This document shows positions 28,842-36,647 of a DNA stretch of 36,650 bases, piece after piece (the first letter of the stretch is position 1; each line of letters opens with the position of its first letter). The position numbers were made by a program, and so were the translations under genes. The notes under the pieces were generated by a model that was not told the DNA's origin, ran no database searches, and saw only the letters and a list, made by a program, of their open reading frames with translations. This DNA comes from Rathayibacter tanaceti (GTDB taxonomy: Bacteria; Actinomycetota; Actinomycetes; Actinomycetales; Microbacteriaceae). The stretch spans positions 1 through 36,650 of the forward strand of contig NZ_LIIN01000015.1 of the NCBI RefSeq assembly GCF_001634385.1. The letters are read 5' to 3'.

Positions 28842-29876
28842 ATGGCCATCGTCCGCGACTCCCGCATCGTCGGCCTCGACGTCGCCCGCGGGATCGCGGT
28901 GCTGGGGATGTTCGCCGCCCACCTCGCGCCGGTGGAGCGCGAGATGGTCTGGAACGGTCGCAGCTCGGTGCTCTTCGCGGTGCTCGCCGGAGTGTCGATC
29001 GGGCTGATCACGGGCGGCGCCGGCCGCTCGACCCGACCGTGGCGCGACACGGCGTCGATCCTCCTCCGGGGGCTCTACCTCCTCGCGATAGGCGTCGCGC
29101 TGACGCTGCTCGGCACGCCGATCGCGGTGATCCTGCCGCACTACGGGCTGATGTTCGCGGTGGCGGCGCTTCTGCTGTTCCTGCCGCGCGCCGTGCTCGC
29201 CGCCCTGGTCGTGCTCGTCGCGATCGCGGGCCCGATCGTCGTCGACGAGATCGCGACGGCCGGAGACTCCTGGCTGTCGACGCTGACGCCCGGGGAGGCG
29301 CTGCTCGCCGCTCAACCGCTCACCTGGCTGACTCAGTACTACCCCGTGCCGTCGTGGCTCGCCTACGTGACGCTCGGCATCCTGATCGCGCGCTGCGACC
29401 TGCGGTCGGCGACCACCCAGCGCTGGGTGGTGGTCGGCGGAGCCGTGGCCGCCGCAGTCGGCTACGGCGGGGGTCTGCTGCTCGGAGGTCCCGAAACGGT
29501 CGAGGCGCATGCGAGCACGACCGCCGAGCTGCTCGGCGCGGGCGGTGTCGCAGCGGTCGTGCTCGGCTCGCTGACCGCGCTCGCCGAGCGCCTGCCGCTG
29601 CTGCGCACCGTGACGGCTCCGCTCGCCGCCGTCGGCGCCATGCCCCTCACGATCTACTGCCTGCAGCTCGTCGCACTGGCCGTCTACCTCGTGCCGTACG
29701 AGCCGTTCGACTTCGAGGCCTGGCGCAGCTGGACCCTGCTGGGGGTGTTCGCGCTCGGCTCCGTCGTCGTCGCGCTGGCGTGGCGACAGCTGGTCGGGCA
29801 GGGGCCACTGGAGTGGCTGCTCTCGCGCGCCTCACTGCGGCCTCGGGCTCCGATCTCACGCGCGGCGCTGGGCTAG
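28842..29876 (+). CDS. DUF418 / heparan-alpha-glucosaminide N-acetyltransferase-like membrane protein
   Basis: A 344-residue membrane protein with about ten hydrophobic segments. The N-terminal RIVGLDVARGIAVLGMFAAHLAP is the hallmark of this acyltransferase-like group, followed by FAVLAGVSIGLITGG. The C-terminal half has GAMPLTIYCLQLVALAVYL and a DUF418-type end. These proteins are thought to carry acyl groups across or along the membrane, but the acceptor here is unknown. ATG 28842 is chosen because the family motif begins seven residues later. The frame also allows a start at 28803, inside the upstream hairpin. Confidence 0.85.
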   Translation: MAIVRDSRIVGLDVARGIAVLGMFAAHLAPVEREMVWNGRSSVLFAVLAGVSIGLITGGAGRSTRPWRDTASILLRGLYLLAIGVALTLLGTPIAVILPHYGLMFAVAALLLFLPRAVLAALVVLVAIAGPIVVDEIATAGDSWLSTLTPGEALLAAQPLTWLTQYYPVPSWLAYVTLGILIARCDLRSATTQRWVVVGGAVAAAVGYGGGLLLGGPETVEAHASTTAELLGAGGVAAVVLGSLTALAERLPLLRTVTAPLAAVGAMPLTIYCLQLVALAVYLVPYEPFDFEAWRSWTLLGVFALGSVVVALAWRQLVGQGPLEWLLSRASLRPRAPISRAALG

Positions 29877-29879
29877 GGT
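29874..29879 (+). promoter_or_regulatory. TAGGGT -10 box for a leaderless transcript, overlapping the preceding stop
   Basis: The TAG stop codon of the DUF418 gene forms the first three bases of TAGGGT. Six bases later is ATG 29886. Confidence 0.45.
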
Positions 29880-29885
29880 GGCCGG

Positions 29886-30248
29886 ATGATCACGCGTCGC
29901 GAGGCCGCTCAGCGCCTCGACATCCCTCTCGAGATGGCGACGCGGCACGGCATCCCCACCCGTCTCTCCGAGGAGGAGCTCGCAGCCCTCGAGCAGGACC
30001 CGCCGCCGTGGCTCCTGCAGTCGCGCGCGAACCGCACGGGGAAGCGCCCGGTCTGGGTGACGCTGGGCTGCACGGTCTGCGGCCGCTCCGAGGCCGCGCG
30101 CCCCAAGAAGTGGTGGCCCGAGTTCACGTTCCTCGTCTGCGAGGACCACTCCCCCGACGCCTGGCCGCCTCATCCCGAGGGGCACCGCCGCGACGAGTAC
30201 GACGGCATCGGCACCCGTTTCATCGGAGTCCTCGACACCGCCGTCTGA
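29886..30248 (+). CDS. Small protein with HTH-like start and Cys3His zinc-site pattern, unknown function
   Basis: I do not recognise a named family. The 120 residues open with ITRREAAQRLDIPLEMATRHGIPTRLSEEELAAL, which resembles a short helix-turn-helix of the kind that reads a recognition helix before a wing. Cys62-x2-Cys65 and Cys85-x2-His88 are spaced as in a zinc ribbon (C-x2-C-x19-C-x2-H). The middle is rich in Trp and Pro. Codon use is normal. It stands at the end of a plus-strand run and converges with guaA. A zinc-binding, possibly nucleic-acid-binding, role is only inferred. Confidence 0.7.
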   Translation: MITRREAAQRLDIPLEMATRHGIPTRLSEEELAALEQDPPPWLLQSRANRTGKRPVWVTLGCTVCGRSEAARPKKWWPEFTFLVCEDHSPDAWPPHPEGHRRDEYDGIGTRFIGVLDTAV

Positions 30249-30398
30249 CCCGCCGCCTCTCGGCCCCTCCGCCGGCCCCGTGTGGTCCGCAGGAGCATCA
30301 GGTGAGGTCAGCAGGGGATCCGGCTCCTCCGAGGACGTGCGGCAGAACCCGCCCCTCGACTGCGATCCCCCCCGACCGCACCGGCACCCTGCTTCACC

Positions 30399-30430
30399 GA
30401 CGAACGGGCCCCCGAGGAGGCCCGTTCGTC
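30399..30430. terminator. Hairpin between guaA and the convergent small gene
   Basis: A perfect 12-bp stem GACGAACGGGCC (30399-30410) with its complement (30419-30430) closes on an 8-base loop. It is 18 bases past the guaA stop on the minus strand and can also end the plus-strand transcript. The rest of the 30249-30448 gap shows nothing recognisable. Confidence 0.75.
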
Positions 30431-30448
30431 TGAGCGGCGTCGCCGCTG

Positions 30449-32047
30449 CTACTCCCACTCGATGGTGCCGGGGGGCTTGGACGTGACGTCGAGCACCACG
30501 CGGTTCACTCCGCTCACCTCGTTGGTGATGCGGTTCGAGATGCGGGCGAGCAGGTCGTAGGGAAGGCGGGTCCAGTCGGCGGTCATCGCATCCTCGGAGG
30601 AGACGGGTCGCAGCACGATCGGGTGGCCGTAGGTGCGGCCGTCGCCCTGGACGCCGACGGAGCGCACGTCGGCGAGGAGCACGACGGGGCACTGCCAGAT
30701 CTCGCCGTCGAGGCCTGCGGCGGTGAGTTCCGCGCGGACGATCGCATCGGCGTCCTGGAGCAGGTCGAGCCGCTCCTGGGTGACCTCGCCGACGATGCGG
30801 ATCCCCAGGCCCGGACCGGGGAACGGCTGGCGGCCGACGATGGCCTCGGGGAGACCGAGCTCGCGGCCGATCGCGCGGACCTCGTCCTTGAACAGCGTTC
30901 GCAGCGGCTCGACGAGGGCGAACTGCAGGTCCTCCGGGAGGCCGCCGACGTTGTGGTGGGACTTGATGTTGGCGGTGCCGGTGCCGCCGCCGGACTCGAC
31001 CACGTCGGGGTAGAGCGTGCCCTGGACCAGGAAGTCGATCGACTCGCCCTCGCCCTTCGCCTCGAGCACCAGCGCCTCGGCGGCGGCCTCGAAGGTGCGG
31101 ATGAACTCGCGGCCGATGATCTTCCGCTTCTGCTCGGGGTCGCCGACTCCGGCGAGAGCATCGAGGAACTGCTCGCGGGCGTCGACCGTGACGAGGCGGA
31201 TGCCGGTCGCGGCGACGTAGTCCTCCTCGACCTGGCGGCGCTCGTCCTTGCGGAGGAGGCCGTGGTCCACGAACACGCAGGTCAGCTGGTCGCCGATCGC
31301 GCGGTGCACGATCGCGGCGGCGACGGCGGAGTCAACGCCTCCGGACAGGCCGCAGATGACCCGGCCCGCTCCCACCTGTTCGCGGATGACGGCGACCTGA
31401 TCCTCGATGACGTTCGACGAGTTCCAGTCGGCCGGGATACCGGCAGCGCGGTGGAGGAAGTTCTCGATGACGGCCTGGCCGTGCGCGGAGTGCTTGACCT
31501 CGGGGTGCCACTGCACCCCGTAGAGACGCCGCTCGTCGTTGCCGAAGGCGGCCACCGGCGTCGAGCTCGTGGAGGCGAGGACCTCGAAGCCCTCGGGGGC
31601 CTTCGCGACGGAGTCGCCGTGGCTCATCCACACCGTCTGGTCGGCGGGCTGCTCGCCGAGGAGCACACCGCCGTCGGTCGAGAGCGCCGCGTCGGTCGCC
31701 CCGTACTCGCGCAGGCCGGTGTTGGCGACCTCGCCGCCGAGGGTCTTGGCCATGACCTGGAAGCCGTAGCAGATGCCCAGGACGGGGACCCCGAGGTCGA
31801 AGATGGCCGGGTCGAGCTGCGGAGCGCCCTCCTCGTAGACGCTGGAGGGGCCTCCGGAGAGGATGATGCCGACGGGCGATTTCGCGGCGATCTCAGCGGC
31901 GGTCGCGTTCGAGGGCACGATCTCGGAGTAGACGTTCGCCTCGCGGACCCGACGCGCGATCAGCTGCGCGTACTGGGCGCCGAAGTCGACGACGAGGACG
32001 GGCTGCGCGGCCAGTTGGGGCTGGGGAGCGGTGGACGGGTCGCTAAT
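30449..32047 (-). CDS. guaA: GMP synthase (glutamine-hydrolysing), probable ATT start
   Basis: Converts XMP to GMP with glutamine as nitrogen donor. About 532 residues. The class I amidotransferase has Cys93 in [10 protein letters not shown] and the His-Glu pair in GVQWHPEV (near 181-183). The ATP-PPase loop is [10 protein letters not shown] (near 232-241), and the dimerisation domain ends in GTIEWE. The conserved region starts at [19 protein letters not shown], and no ATG, GTG or TTG lies just before it. GGAGG is followed by CCCCCC and ATT at 32047-32045, whose last base is the first of the upstream TAG stop, so ATT is the best start. A TTG at 32107 would add 20 Pro/Arg-rich residues overlapping DUF3817. 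Confidence 0.95.
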   Translation of the reverse strand: MSDPSTAPQPQLAAQPVLVVDFGAQYAQLIARRVREANVYSEIVPSNATAAEIAAKSPVGIILSGGPSSVYEEGAPQLDPAIFDLGVPVLGICYGFQVMAKTLGGEVANTGLREYGATDAALSTDGGVLLGEQPADQTVWMSHGDSVAKAPEGFEVLASTSSTPVAAFGNDERRLYGVQWHPEVKHSAHGQAVIENFLHRAAGIPADWNSSNVIEDQVAVIREQVGAGRVICGLSGGVDSAVAAAIVHRAIGDQLTCVFVDHGLLRKDERRQVEEDYVAATGIRLVTVDAREQFLDALAGVGDPEQKRKIIGREFIRTFEAAAEALVLEAKGEGESIDFLVQGTLYPDVVESGGGTGTANIKSHHNVGGLPEDLQFALVEPLRTLFKDEVRAIGRELGLPEAIVGRQPFPGPGLGIRIVGEVTQERLDLLQDADAIVRAELTAAGLDGEIWQCPVVLLADVRSVGVQGDGRTYGHPIVLRPVSSEDAMTADWTRLPYDLLARISNRITNEVSGVNRVVLDVTSKPPGTIEWE

Positions 32048-32525
32048 GGGGGGCCTCCACGGAGTCGGTCGGGGTCTTCGGGCCGGAGCCGGCGGTCCGG
32101 CGCTCAAGGTACTGCTCGACCTCGCGGGCGATGCGGGTCTCGACGAAGAAGGAGAGCGTCGGCACCACTCCGCCCAGCGCGATGAGCACGAACCGCGCGA
32201 ACGGCCAGCGCATCAGGCTCCAGAGGCGGAAGTCGGCGAAGAGGTAGACCACGTAGAACCAGCCGTGAGCGATCAGGATGCCGGTGGAGACGTTCGCTCC
32301 GGTGCCGCTGGACCTGTACTCGCCCCCGGGCACCTCGTACATCGGCGCGAAGTGCAGCACGCCCTGCTGCCCGAAGGCGAACAGCTCGAGGTGGAACACG
32401 TACTTCAGCAGCATCTCGGCGCAGAGCAGGAGCAGCATCACGCCGGTGATGATCGAGGTCGCCCGGTAGAAGCGGAGCGCGCTCCGGATCGCAGGGAACT
32501 GCGCGGGCTTGGGCTCGAGGGGCAT
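32043..32525 (-). CDS. DUF3817 membrane protein
   Basis: A 160-residue integral membrane protein with three or four segments. [24 protein letters not shown], then [25 protein letters not shown] and [21 protein letters not shown], is the DUF3817 pattern. The function is unknown; the adjacency with guaA and SURF1 is usual for relatives. ATG 32525 lies seven bases after TAAACT, itself overlapping the SURF1 stop, so it may have its own leaderless promoter. Its TAG stop shares a base with the putative ATT start of guaA. Confidence 0.9.
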   Translation of the reverse strand: MPLEPKPAQFPAIRSALRFYRATSIITGVMLLLLCAEMLLKYVFHLELFAFGQQGVLHFAPMYEVPGGEYRSSGTGANVSTGILIAHGWFYVVYLFADFRLWSLMRWPFARFVLIALGGVVPTLSFFVETRIAREVEQYLERRTAGSGPKTPTDSVEAPH

Positions 32526-32532
32526 GACGACC

Positions 32533-32538
32533 AGTTTA
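32533..32538 (-). promoter_or_regulatory. TAAACT -10 box for a leaderless DUF3817-guaA transcript
   Basis: On the minus strand TAAACT is followed by seven bases and ATG 32525. Its TAA is the stop codon of SURF1. The same hexamer and spacing precede guaB3. Confidence 0.5.
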
Positions 32539-33347
32539 CGGTGCGGACGACGCAGCCTCGGCCCGGTCGGTCAGGGCACGTTCCTCGGCGTCGAGGGCCT
32601 CCTCGGCCTCGCGCTCCCACGCGTCGCGGACCAGCCGGAACCACAGGTAGAGCGCGAAGCCCGCGAACACGACCCACTCGATCGCATAGAACACGTTCAG
32701 CCAGTTGAGCGAGACATCGCTCACCCGCGCCGGGGAGTCGATGGCCTCCAGGCCGCCGACCGGATCGTCGACGACGACGTAGCCTGGTAGACGTCGGCCG
32801 GCGGATCGGGCCAGCGGTTGATCAGAGCCGGTATCGAGAGCGCCGTGAGGGTCATCGGGTCCAGCCCTTCGGCGGGCGCCTCCGCGGCTTCGTTCGCCAC
32901 GAAGCGGCCGGTGAACGACTCCGGGGCCTGCTCGGCGCCGCCGTTCAGCCGGTCGGCGACGGACTGCGCGGCGGCCCGGTCCGCGGTCCATCCGTAGGCG
33001 AGGACGAGATCGGCCGCGTCGGTCCGTGTGCGCGCGATGACCCACCAGCCGGGCTGCTCCCCGTTCAGGCGTCCACCGAGGATCTCGGCGCCGCCGGGGA
33101 CGAGGACCGAGCGTCCTTCGACGCGCTGGCCGTCGGCCGTCGCCGTGATCGAGCGGGAGGGGCTGGCGACGTCCTCGAGGGGCAGCGTCGTCTCCGAGAC
33201 TCCGGAGTCGGGCGCAGCGGCGTCGACCGCCCGGCCGATCTGCCATTGGCCGAGGGCGGCGAAGAGGCCGGCGATCACGAGCGCGAGCAGTAGTGCACCG
33301 ATCCAGCGCGGGCGCCGGGCCACCTGCCACACCGTGCTCTGCGTCAT
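32536..33347 (-). pseudogene. SURF1-family cytochrome c oxidase assembly protein, single frameshift
   Basis: About 270 residues when repaired, with a membrane segment near residues 15-35 (WIGALLLALVIAGLFAALGQWQIGRA) and another near the C-terminus (WLNVFYAIEWVVFAGFALYLWFRL). This hairpin layout and the GQWQ motif are typical of actinobacterial SURF1, which helps insert heme into the aa3 oxidase. The frame breaks near 32783, where CCAGGC seems to have been CCAGGGC. Adding one G gives ADVYQGYVVVDDPVGGLEAI. ATG 33347 has GAGGGACGA upstream. A TAGGCT box at 33397-33402 may be the promoter. Confidence 0.85.
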
Positions 33348-33396
33348 TCGTCCCTCGTCCGCCGTCGCCCCGCGCCGTGTCCAGCGGGCGGGAGGA

Positions 33397-33402
33397 AGCC
33401 TA
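33397..33402 (-). promoter_or_regulatory. Possible -10 box (TAGGCT) of SURF1
   Basis: On the minus strand TAGGCT lies 50 bases before ATG 33347, leaving a leader of about 40 bases that contains a ribosome site. It sits in the gap after the antiporter gene. Confidence 0.4.
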
Positions 33403-33429
33403 ACCCGTGCGCGTGGGAGCTCCGTGGGA

Positions 33430-34842
33430 TCAGTAGTCCGGCTCGCGCGGTCGCCGCGGGCGGCCGTCGTCGGCCCCGTCCGACTGCTGCATCGCCTGGT
33501 CGATCAGGGTCTGCCGCACCGGGTCCGGGACGTCGTCGTCGAGCTCGTCGCGCTCCACGGCGCGCCGGGGCGGCGTGGTCTGCTCCAGACCGTCGTCCGC
33601 CGGAGCGGCCATCGCGGCCTCGACCAGCGCGAAGTCCTCGTCGTCCATCGCCGAGCGCACGGTGGCGGGCGAGCGGTGCCGGCGGCGCGAGAGGAACGCT
33701 CCGATGCTCTCGGAGCGGGAGGCGAGGATCGGGCCGACGATCGCCATGATCAGCACGTAGAGGCCGGCGAACGGCTGGATCCGCTCGTCGAGGCCCGCCG
33801 AGAGCGACAGTGTGGCCAGGATGAGGGCGAACTCGCCGCGGTTGTGCAGGATGAACGCCGCATTCAGACCCGCGCGCGGCCCGAGCCTGTTCAGCCAGGC
33901 GACGAACTGGCCGGCGCCGAGGTTGAGCACGATGGTCATCGCGGAGGCGATCAGCACCGGGACGACGACGCTCGGAAAGGCGCCCGGGTCGAGCCCGAGC
34001 CCGAAGTTCACGAAGAAGAACGCGCCGAACACGTCACGCAGGGGGATGGCGATGTGCTCGACCCGGGAGCGGAACCGCGTCGCTCCGATGACCAGGCCGA
34101 TGAGGAAGGCGCCGATCGCGTCCGTCACTCCCAGGATCTCGCCGATGCCGCCGAAGAGGATCGCGAGACCGAAGAACAGGATCGTGAACAGCTCGTCGTC
34201 GCGCGTGCGGAACAGCTGCGAGACGACCCGGCCGCCCCAGCGCGCGACAGCGAACATCACCACGAGGAACGCGAAGGCGATCAGCAGCTTGAGCACGACC
34301 GGCCACGGCTCGGTCTCACCCGAGAGCACGACCGAGACGATCGCCAGGTACACCGCGATGAAGATGTCCTCGACCACCGTCACGCCCAGGATCATCGGCG
34401 TCTCGGGATTGGCGAGGCGCTTGAGCTCGATCAGCAGCTTCGTGACGATCGCACTCGAACTCGTGGCGGTGATGCCCGCGATGATGAGCGCCTCGCGGCT
34501 CCCCCAGCCGAGAAGGAAGCCGAAGCCGAGCCCGACCGCCATGTTCACGGCGATGTACGAGCCGCCGGAGAGGATCAGGCGCCCGGCGTTCCCGAAGAAC
34601 TCGTCCTGATCGAACTCAAGACCGAGGTTGAACAGGAGCAGGATCAGCCCGAAGACGGCGGTCAGCTCGATGTAGCTCGCGTCGAAGTCGAGGGGGAACA
34701 GCGGGAAGTTCGGGCTCGCCAGGAGTCCGACGACCATGTAGATAGGGATGGCCGGGAGCCCGATCGTCCTCCCCAGCCGGCCGAGGACGTAGGCGACGAC
34801 GAACAGGATCCCGAGGACGATGAGGTCTTCGCCGTGGTGCAT
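33430..34842 (-). CDS. CPA2-family cation:proton antiporter (KhtU/KefB-like)
   Basis: A 470-residue membrane antiporter. About twelve segments span residues 5-385, with the CPA2 patterns GLPAIPIYMVVGLLASPNF, FGLILLLFNLGLEFD, GITATSSSAIVTKLL, VVEDIFIAVYLAI and VTDAIGAFLIGLVIG. A charged C-terminal tail of about 85 residues lacks an RCK domain. The regulator is instead the separate RCK_C protein encoded three bases upstream. The pairing matches KhtT-KhtU of Bacillus, a K+/H+ antiporter, and the mycobacterial pair Rv3237c-Rv3236c. K+ or Na+ efflux in exchange for protons is inferred. Confidence 0.9.
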   Translation of the reverse strand: MHHGEDLIVLGILFVVAYVLGRLGRTIGLPAIPIYMVVGLLASPNFPLFPLDFDASYIELTAVFGLILLLFNLGLEFDQDEFFGNAGRLILSGGSYIAVNMAVGLGFGFLLGWGSREALIIAGITATSSSAIVTKLLIELKRLANPETPMILGVTVVEDIFIAVYLAIVSVVLSGETEPWPVVLKLLIAFAFLVVMFAVARWGGRVVSQLFRTRDDELFTILFFGLAILFGGIGEILGVTDAIGAFLIGLVIGATRFRSRVEHIAIPLRDVFGAFFFVNFGLGLDPGAFPSVVVPVLIASAMTIVLNLGAGQFVAWLNRLGPRAGLNAAFILHNRGEFALILATLSLSAGLDERIQPFAGLYVLIMAIVGPILASRSESIGAFLSRRRHRSPATVRSAMDDEDFALVEAAMAAPADDGLEQTTPPRRAVERDELDDDVPDPVRQTLIDQAMQQSDGADDGRPRRPREPDY

Positions 34843-34845
34843 CCC

Positions 34846-35364
34846 TCAGGCTCCGGGTGGGGCGTCGACCGTCTTGGCGGAGGGGCCGCTGCGGAAGTAG
34901 GAGAAGGCCTTGGCGACCTTCTCGGGGCTGCCCGCGACCACGAGGGTGTCGCCCGGGAACACGCGGAAGTCGGGGGCGGGAGCAGGGTTCGCCGCGTCGC
35001 CGCGCACGACCGCGACCACGGTCAGGCCGACAATCCCGCGATCGGCCGGCTTGCCGAGCTGCTGCCCGGCGATGTGGTCGTCGTAGTCGACCGTGAACCA
35101 GTCGATCGAGAGGCCGGGGATCTGGTCGAGCGCGGTCAGCGACTCGGTGATCTGCGTGCCGCCGAGCAGCTCGGCGAGCGTGTGCGCCTCGTCGTCGCTC
35201 AGGCGGAGCGAGACCTTCGCGCCGTCCTGGTCGCCCTCGGCGAAGGTGATGAGGTCGCTGTGACCGGAGCGGTGGGCGATGACGCCGACCTTGCCTCCGT
35301 CGGCCGTGAGGAACGTGTGCAGAACGCCCACTCCGGGCAGTTTGACCCTGCGGACCTCGACCAT
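34846..35364 (-). CDS. RCK_C (TrkA-C) domain regulator of the adjacent antiporter, KhtT-like
   Basis: A 172-residue cytoplasmic regulator. The N-terminal part VEVRRVKLPGVGVLHTFLTADG and LRLSDDEAHTLAELLGG is the KhtT-type N domain. The C-terminal RCK_C domain (about 80-165) includes GKPADRGIVGLTVVAVVRGD and FRVFPGDTLVVAGSPEKVAKA. Such subunits gate the antiporter by binding nucleotides such as cyclic-di-AMP. ATG 35364 is preferred over 35397 because GAGGGAG lies upstream. A TAAGCT box (35409-35414) and a GCGCCG/CGGCGC hairpin (35378-35391) occupy the leader. The gap to the antiporter is three bases, so the two are one operon. Confidence 0.88.
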   Translation of the reverse strand: MVEVRRVKLPGVGVLHTFLTADGGKVGVIAHRSGHSDLITFAEGDQDGAKVSLRLSDDEAHTLAELLGGTQITESLTALDQIPGLSIDWFTVDYDDHIAGQQLGKPADRGIVGLTVVAVVRGDAANPAPAPDFRVFPGDTLVVAGSPEKVAKAFSYFRSGPSAKTVDAPPGA

Positions 35365-35408
35365 GCGTGCTCCCTCCGCGCCGTGCGGCGCTCCCACTCG
35401 GGACTTCC

Positions 35409-35414
35409 AGCTTA
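35409..35414 (-). promoter_or_regulatory. Possible -10 box (TAAGCT) of the antiporter operon
   Basis: On the minus strand TAAGCT lies 45 bases before ATG 35364, after the guaB3 hairpin. The leader between it and the start holds a ribosome site and a small palindrome. Confidence 0.4.
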
Positions 35415-35437
35415 GGTGCGCGGGACTCCCTCCGGCC

Positions 35438-35503
35438 GAGGGAACCCCGACCCGTCCAGGGAGCCCGCGGATCGAGGCGACCTCGACGGTCCGGGGTTCC
35501 CTC
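35438..35503 (-). terminator. Terminator-like hairpin after guaB3
   Basis: A perfect 12-bp stem GAGGGAACCCCG (35438-35449) with its complement (35492-35503) encloses 42 bases that can form a partial inner stem. It begins 13 bases beyond the guaB3 stop on the minus strand. Confidence 0.65.
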
Positions 35504-35515
35504 GCTCGGTGAACG

Positions 35516-36634
35516 TCAGCTGGGCTGGTACGGCGCGACGACGACCTCGACGCGCTGGAACTCCTTGAGATCGGAGTAGCCGGTGGTCGCCATCGATCGG
35601 CGGAGCGCGCCGATCAGGTTGGCGGTGCCGTCGGCTCCGGTCGCGGGGCCGTAGAGCACCTGCTCGAGCGTACCGACGGTGCCCACCTGCACCCGTCGGC
35701 CCCGGGGCAGCTGCGGGTGGTGCGCCTCCGCACCCCAGTGCCAGCCGCCTCCGGGCGCGTCGGTCGCGCGTGCGAGCGCCGAGCCGAGCATGACCGCATC
35801 GGCGCCGACCGCGACGGCCTTCACGATGTCGCCGGAGGTGCCGAGGCCGCCGTCGGCGATCACGTGCACGTAGCGTCCGCCCGACTCGTCGAGGTAGTCG
35901 CGGCGGGCGCCGGCGACGTCGGCGACGGCGGTGGCCATCGGGGCCTGGATGCCGAGCGTGGTGCGGGTGGTGGAGGCGGCACCTCCGCCGAAGCCGACGA
36001 GCACGCCGGCGGCCCCGGTCCGCATGAGGTGCAGGGCAGCGGTGTAGGTCGACGCGCCGCCGACGATGACCGGAACGTCGAGCTCGTAGATGAACTTCTT
36101 GAGGTTCAACGGCTCGGTGTCGCGCGAGACGTGCTCGGCCGAGACCGTCGTCCCTCGGATGACGAAGACGTCCACTCCCGCGTCGACGACCGTCTGGTAG
36201 AGCTCGGCCGTGCGCTGGGGCGAGAGCGCACCGGCAACGGTGACGCCCGCGGCGCGGATCTCGGCCAGACGCGCGGTGACGAGCTCGGGGCGGATCGGCG
36301 CGGAATAGATCTCCTGCATCCGTGCCGTCGCCGCCTCGGCAGGGAGTCCCCGGATCTCGGCGAGCAGCGGCTCCGGGTCCTCGTAGCGGGTCCACAGCCC
36401 CTCGAGGTCGAGCACACCCAGCGCCCCCAAGCGCCCCAACGTGATCGCTGTCGCGGGCGAGACCACCGAGTCCATCGGCGCCGCGAGGATCGGCGTCGCG
36501 AACTGGTACGCGTCGATCGACCACTTCACCGATACGACCTCGGGGTCACGCGTACGGCGACTCGGCACGACGGCGATGTCGTCGAAGGCGTACGCGCGGC
36601 GGGCGCGCTTGGCGCGCCCGATCTCGATCTCCAT
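35516..36634 (-). CDS. guaB3: GuaB3-family IMP dehydrogenase-related protein
   Basis: A 372-residue TIM-barrel protein of the IMPDH/GMP reductase family, lacking the CBS domains. It opens MEIEIGRAKRARRAYAFDDI, then IAVVPSRRTRDPE, PILAAPMDSVVSP and LGRLGALGVLDLEGLW. PLNLKKFIYELDVPVIVGG, YVHVIADGGLGTSGDIVKA and GALRRSMATTGYSDLKEFQ are the actinobacterial GuaB3 pattern. Where IMPDH has its catalytic Cys, the loop here reads GFGGGAASTTRTTLG, so the standard thioimidate chemistry cannot occur. Cyanobacterial GuaB3 proteins have been assigned GMP reductase activity, but the role of Cys-less actinobacterial ones is uncertain. ATG 36634 follows TAAACT by seven bases. Confidence 0.93.
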   Translation of the reverse strand: MEIEIGRAKRARRAYAFDDIAVVPSRRTRDPEVVSVKWSIDAYQFATPILAAPMDSVVSPATAITLGRLGALGVLDLEGLWTRYEDPEPLLAEIRGLPAEAATARMQEIYSAPIRPELVTARLAEIRAAGVTVAGALSPQRTAELYQTVVDAGVDVFVIRGTTVSAEHVSRDTEPLNLKKFIYELDVPVIVGGASTYTAALHLMRTGAAGVLVGFGGGAASTTRTTLGIQAPMATAVADVAGARRDYLDESGGRYVHVIADGGLGTSGDIVKAVAVGADAVMLGSALARATDAPGGGWHWGAEAHHPQLPRGRRVQVGTVGTLEQVLYGPATGADGTANLIGALRRSMATTGYSDLKEFQRVEVVVAPYQPS

Positions 36635-36641
36635 AGCGCCG

Positions 36642-36647
36642 AGTTTA
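36642..36647 (-). promoter_or_regulatory. TAAACT -10 box for a leaderless guaB3 transcript
   Basis: On the minus strand TAAACT ends seven bases before ATG 36634. It lies at the right edge of the window, so the -35 region is not visible. Confidence 0.5.

Noticed and set aside
30249-30398. Small RNA or tRNA-like structure between the zinc-site protein and guaA
   Set aside because: No T-loop, cloverleaf or conserved RNA motif could be found. Only the terminator hairpin at 30399-30430 is convincing.
32048-32107. TTG 32107 as the guaA start
   Set aside because: It would add 20 Pro/Arg-rich residues in the shadow of DUF3817 and has no ribosome site, whereas GGAGG sits six bases before ATT.
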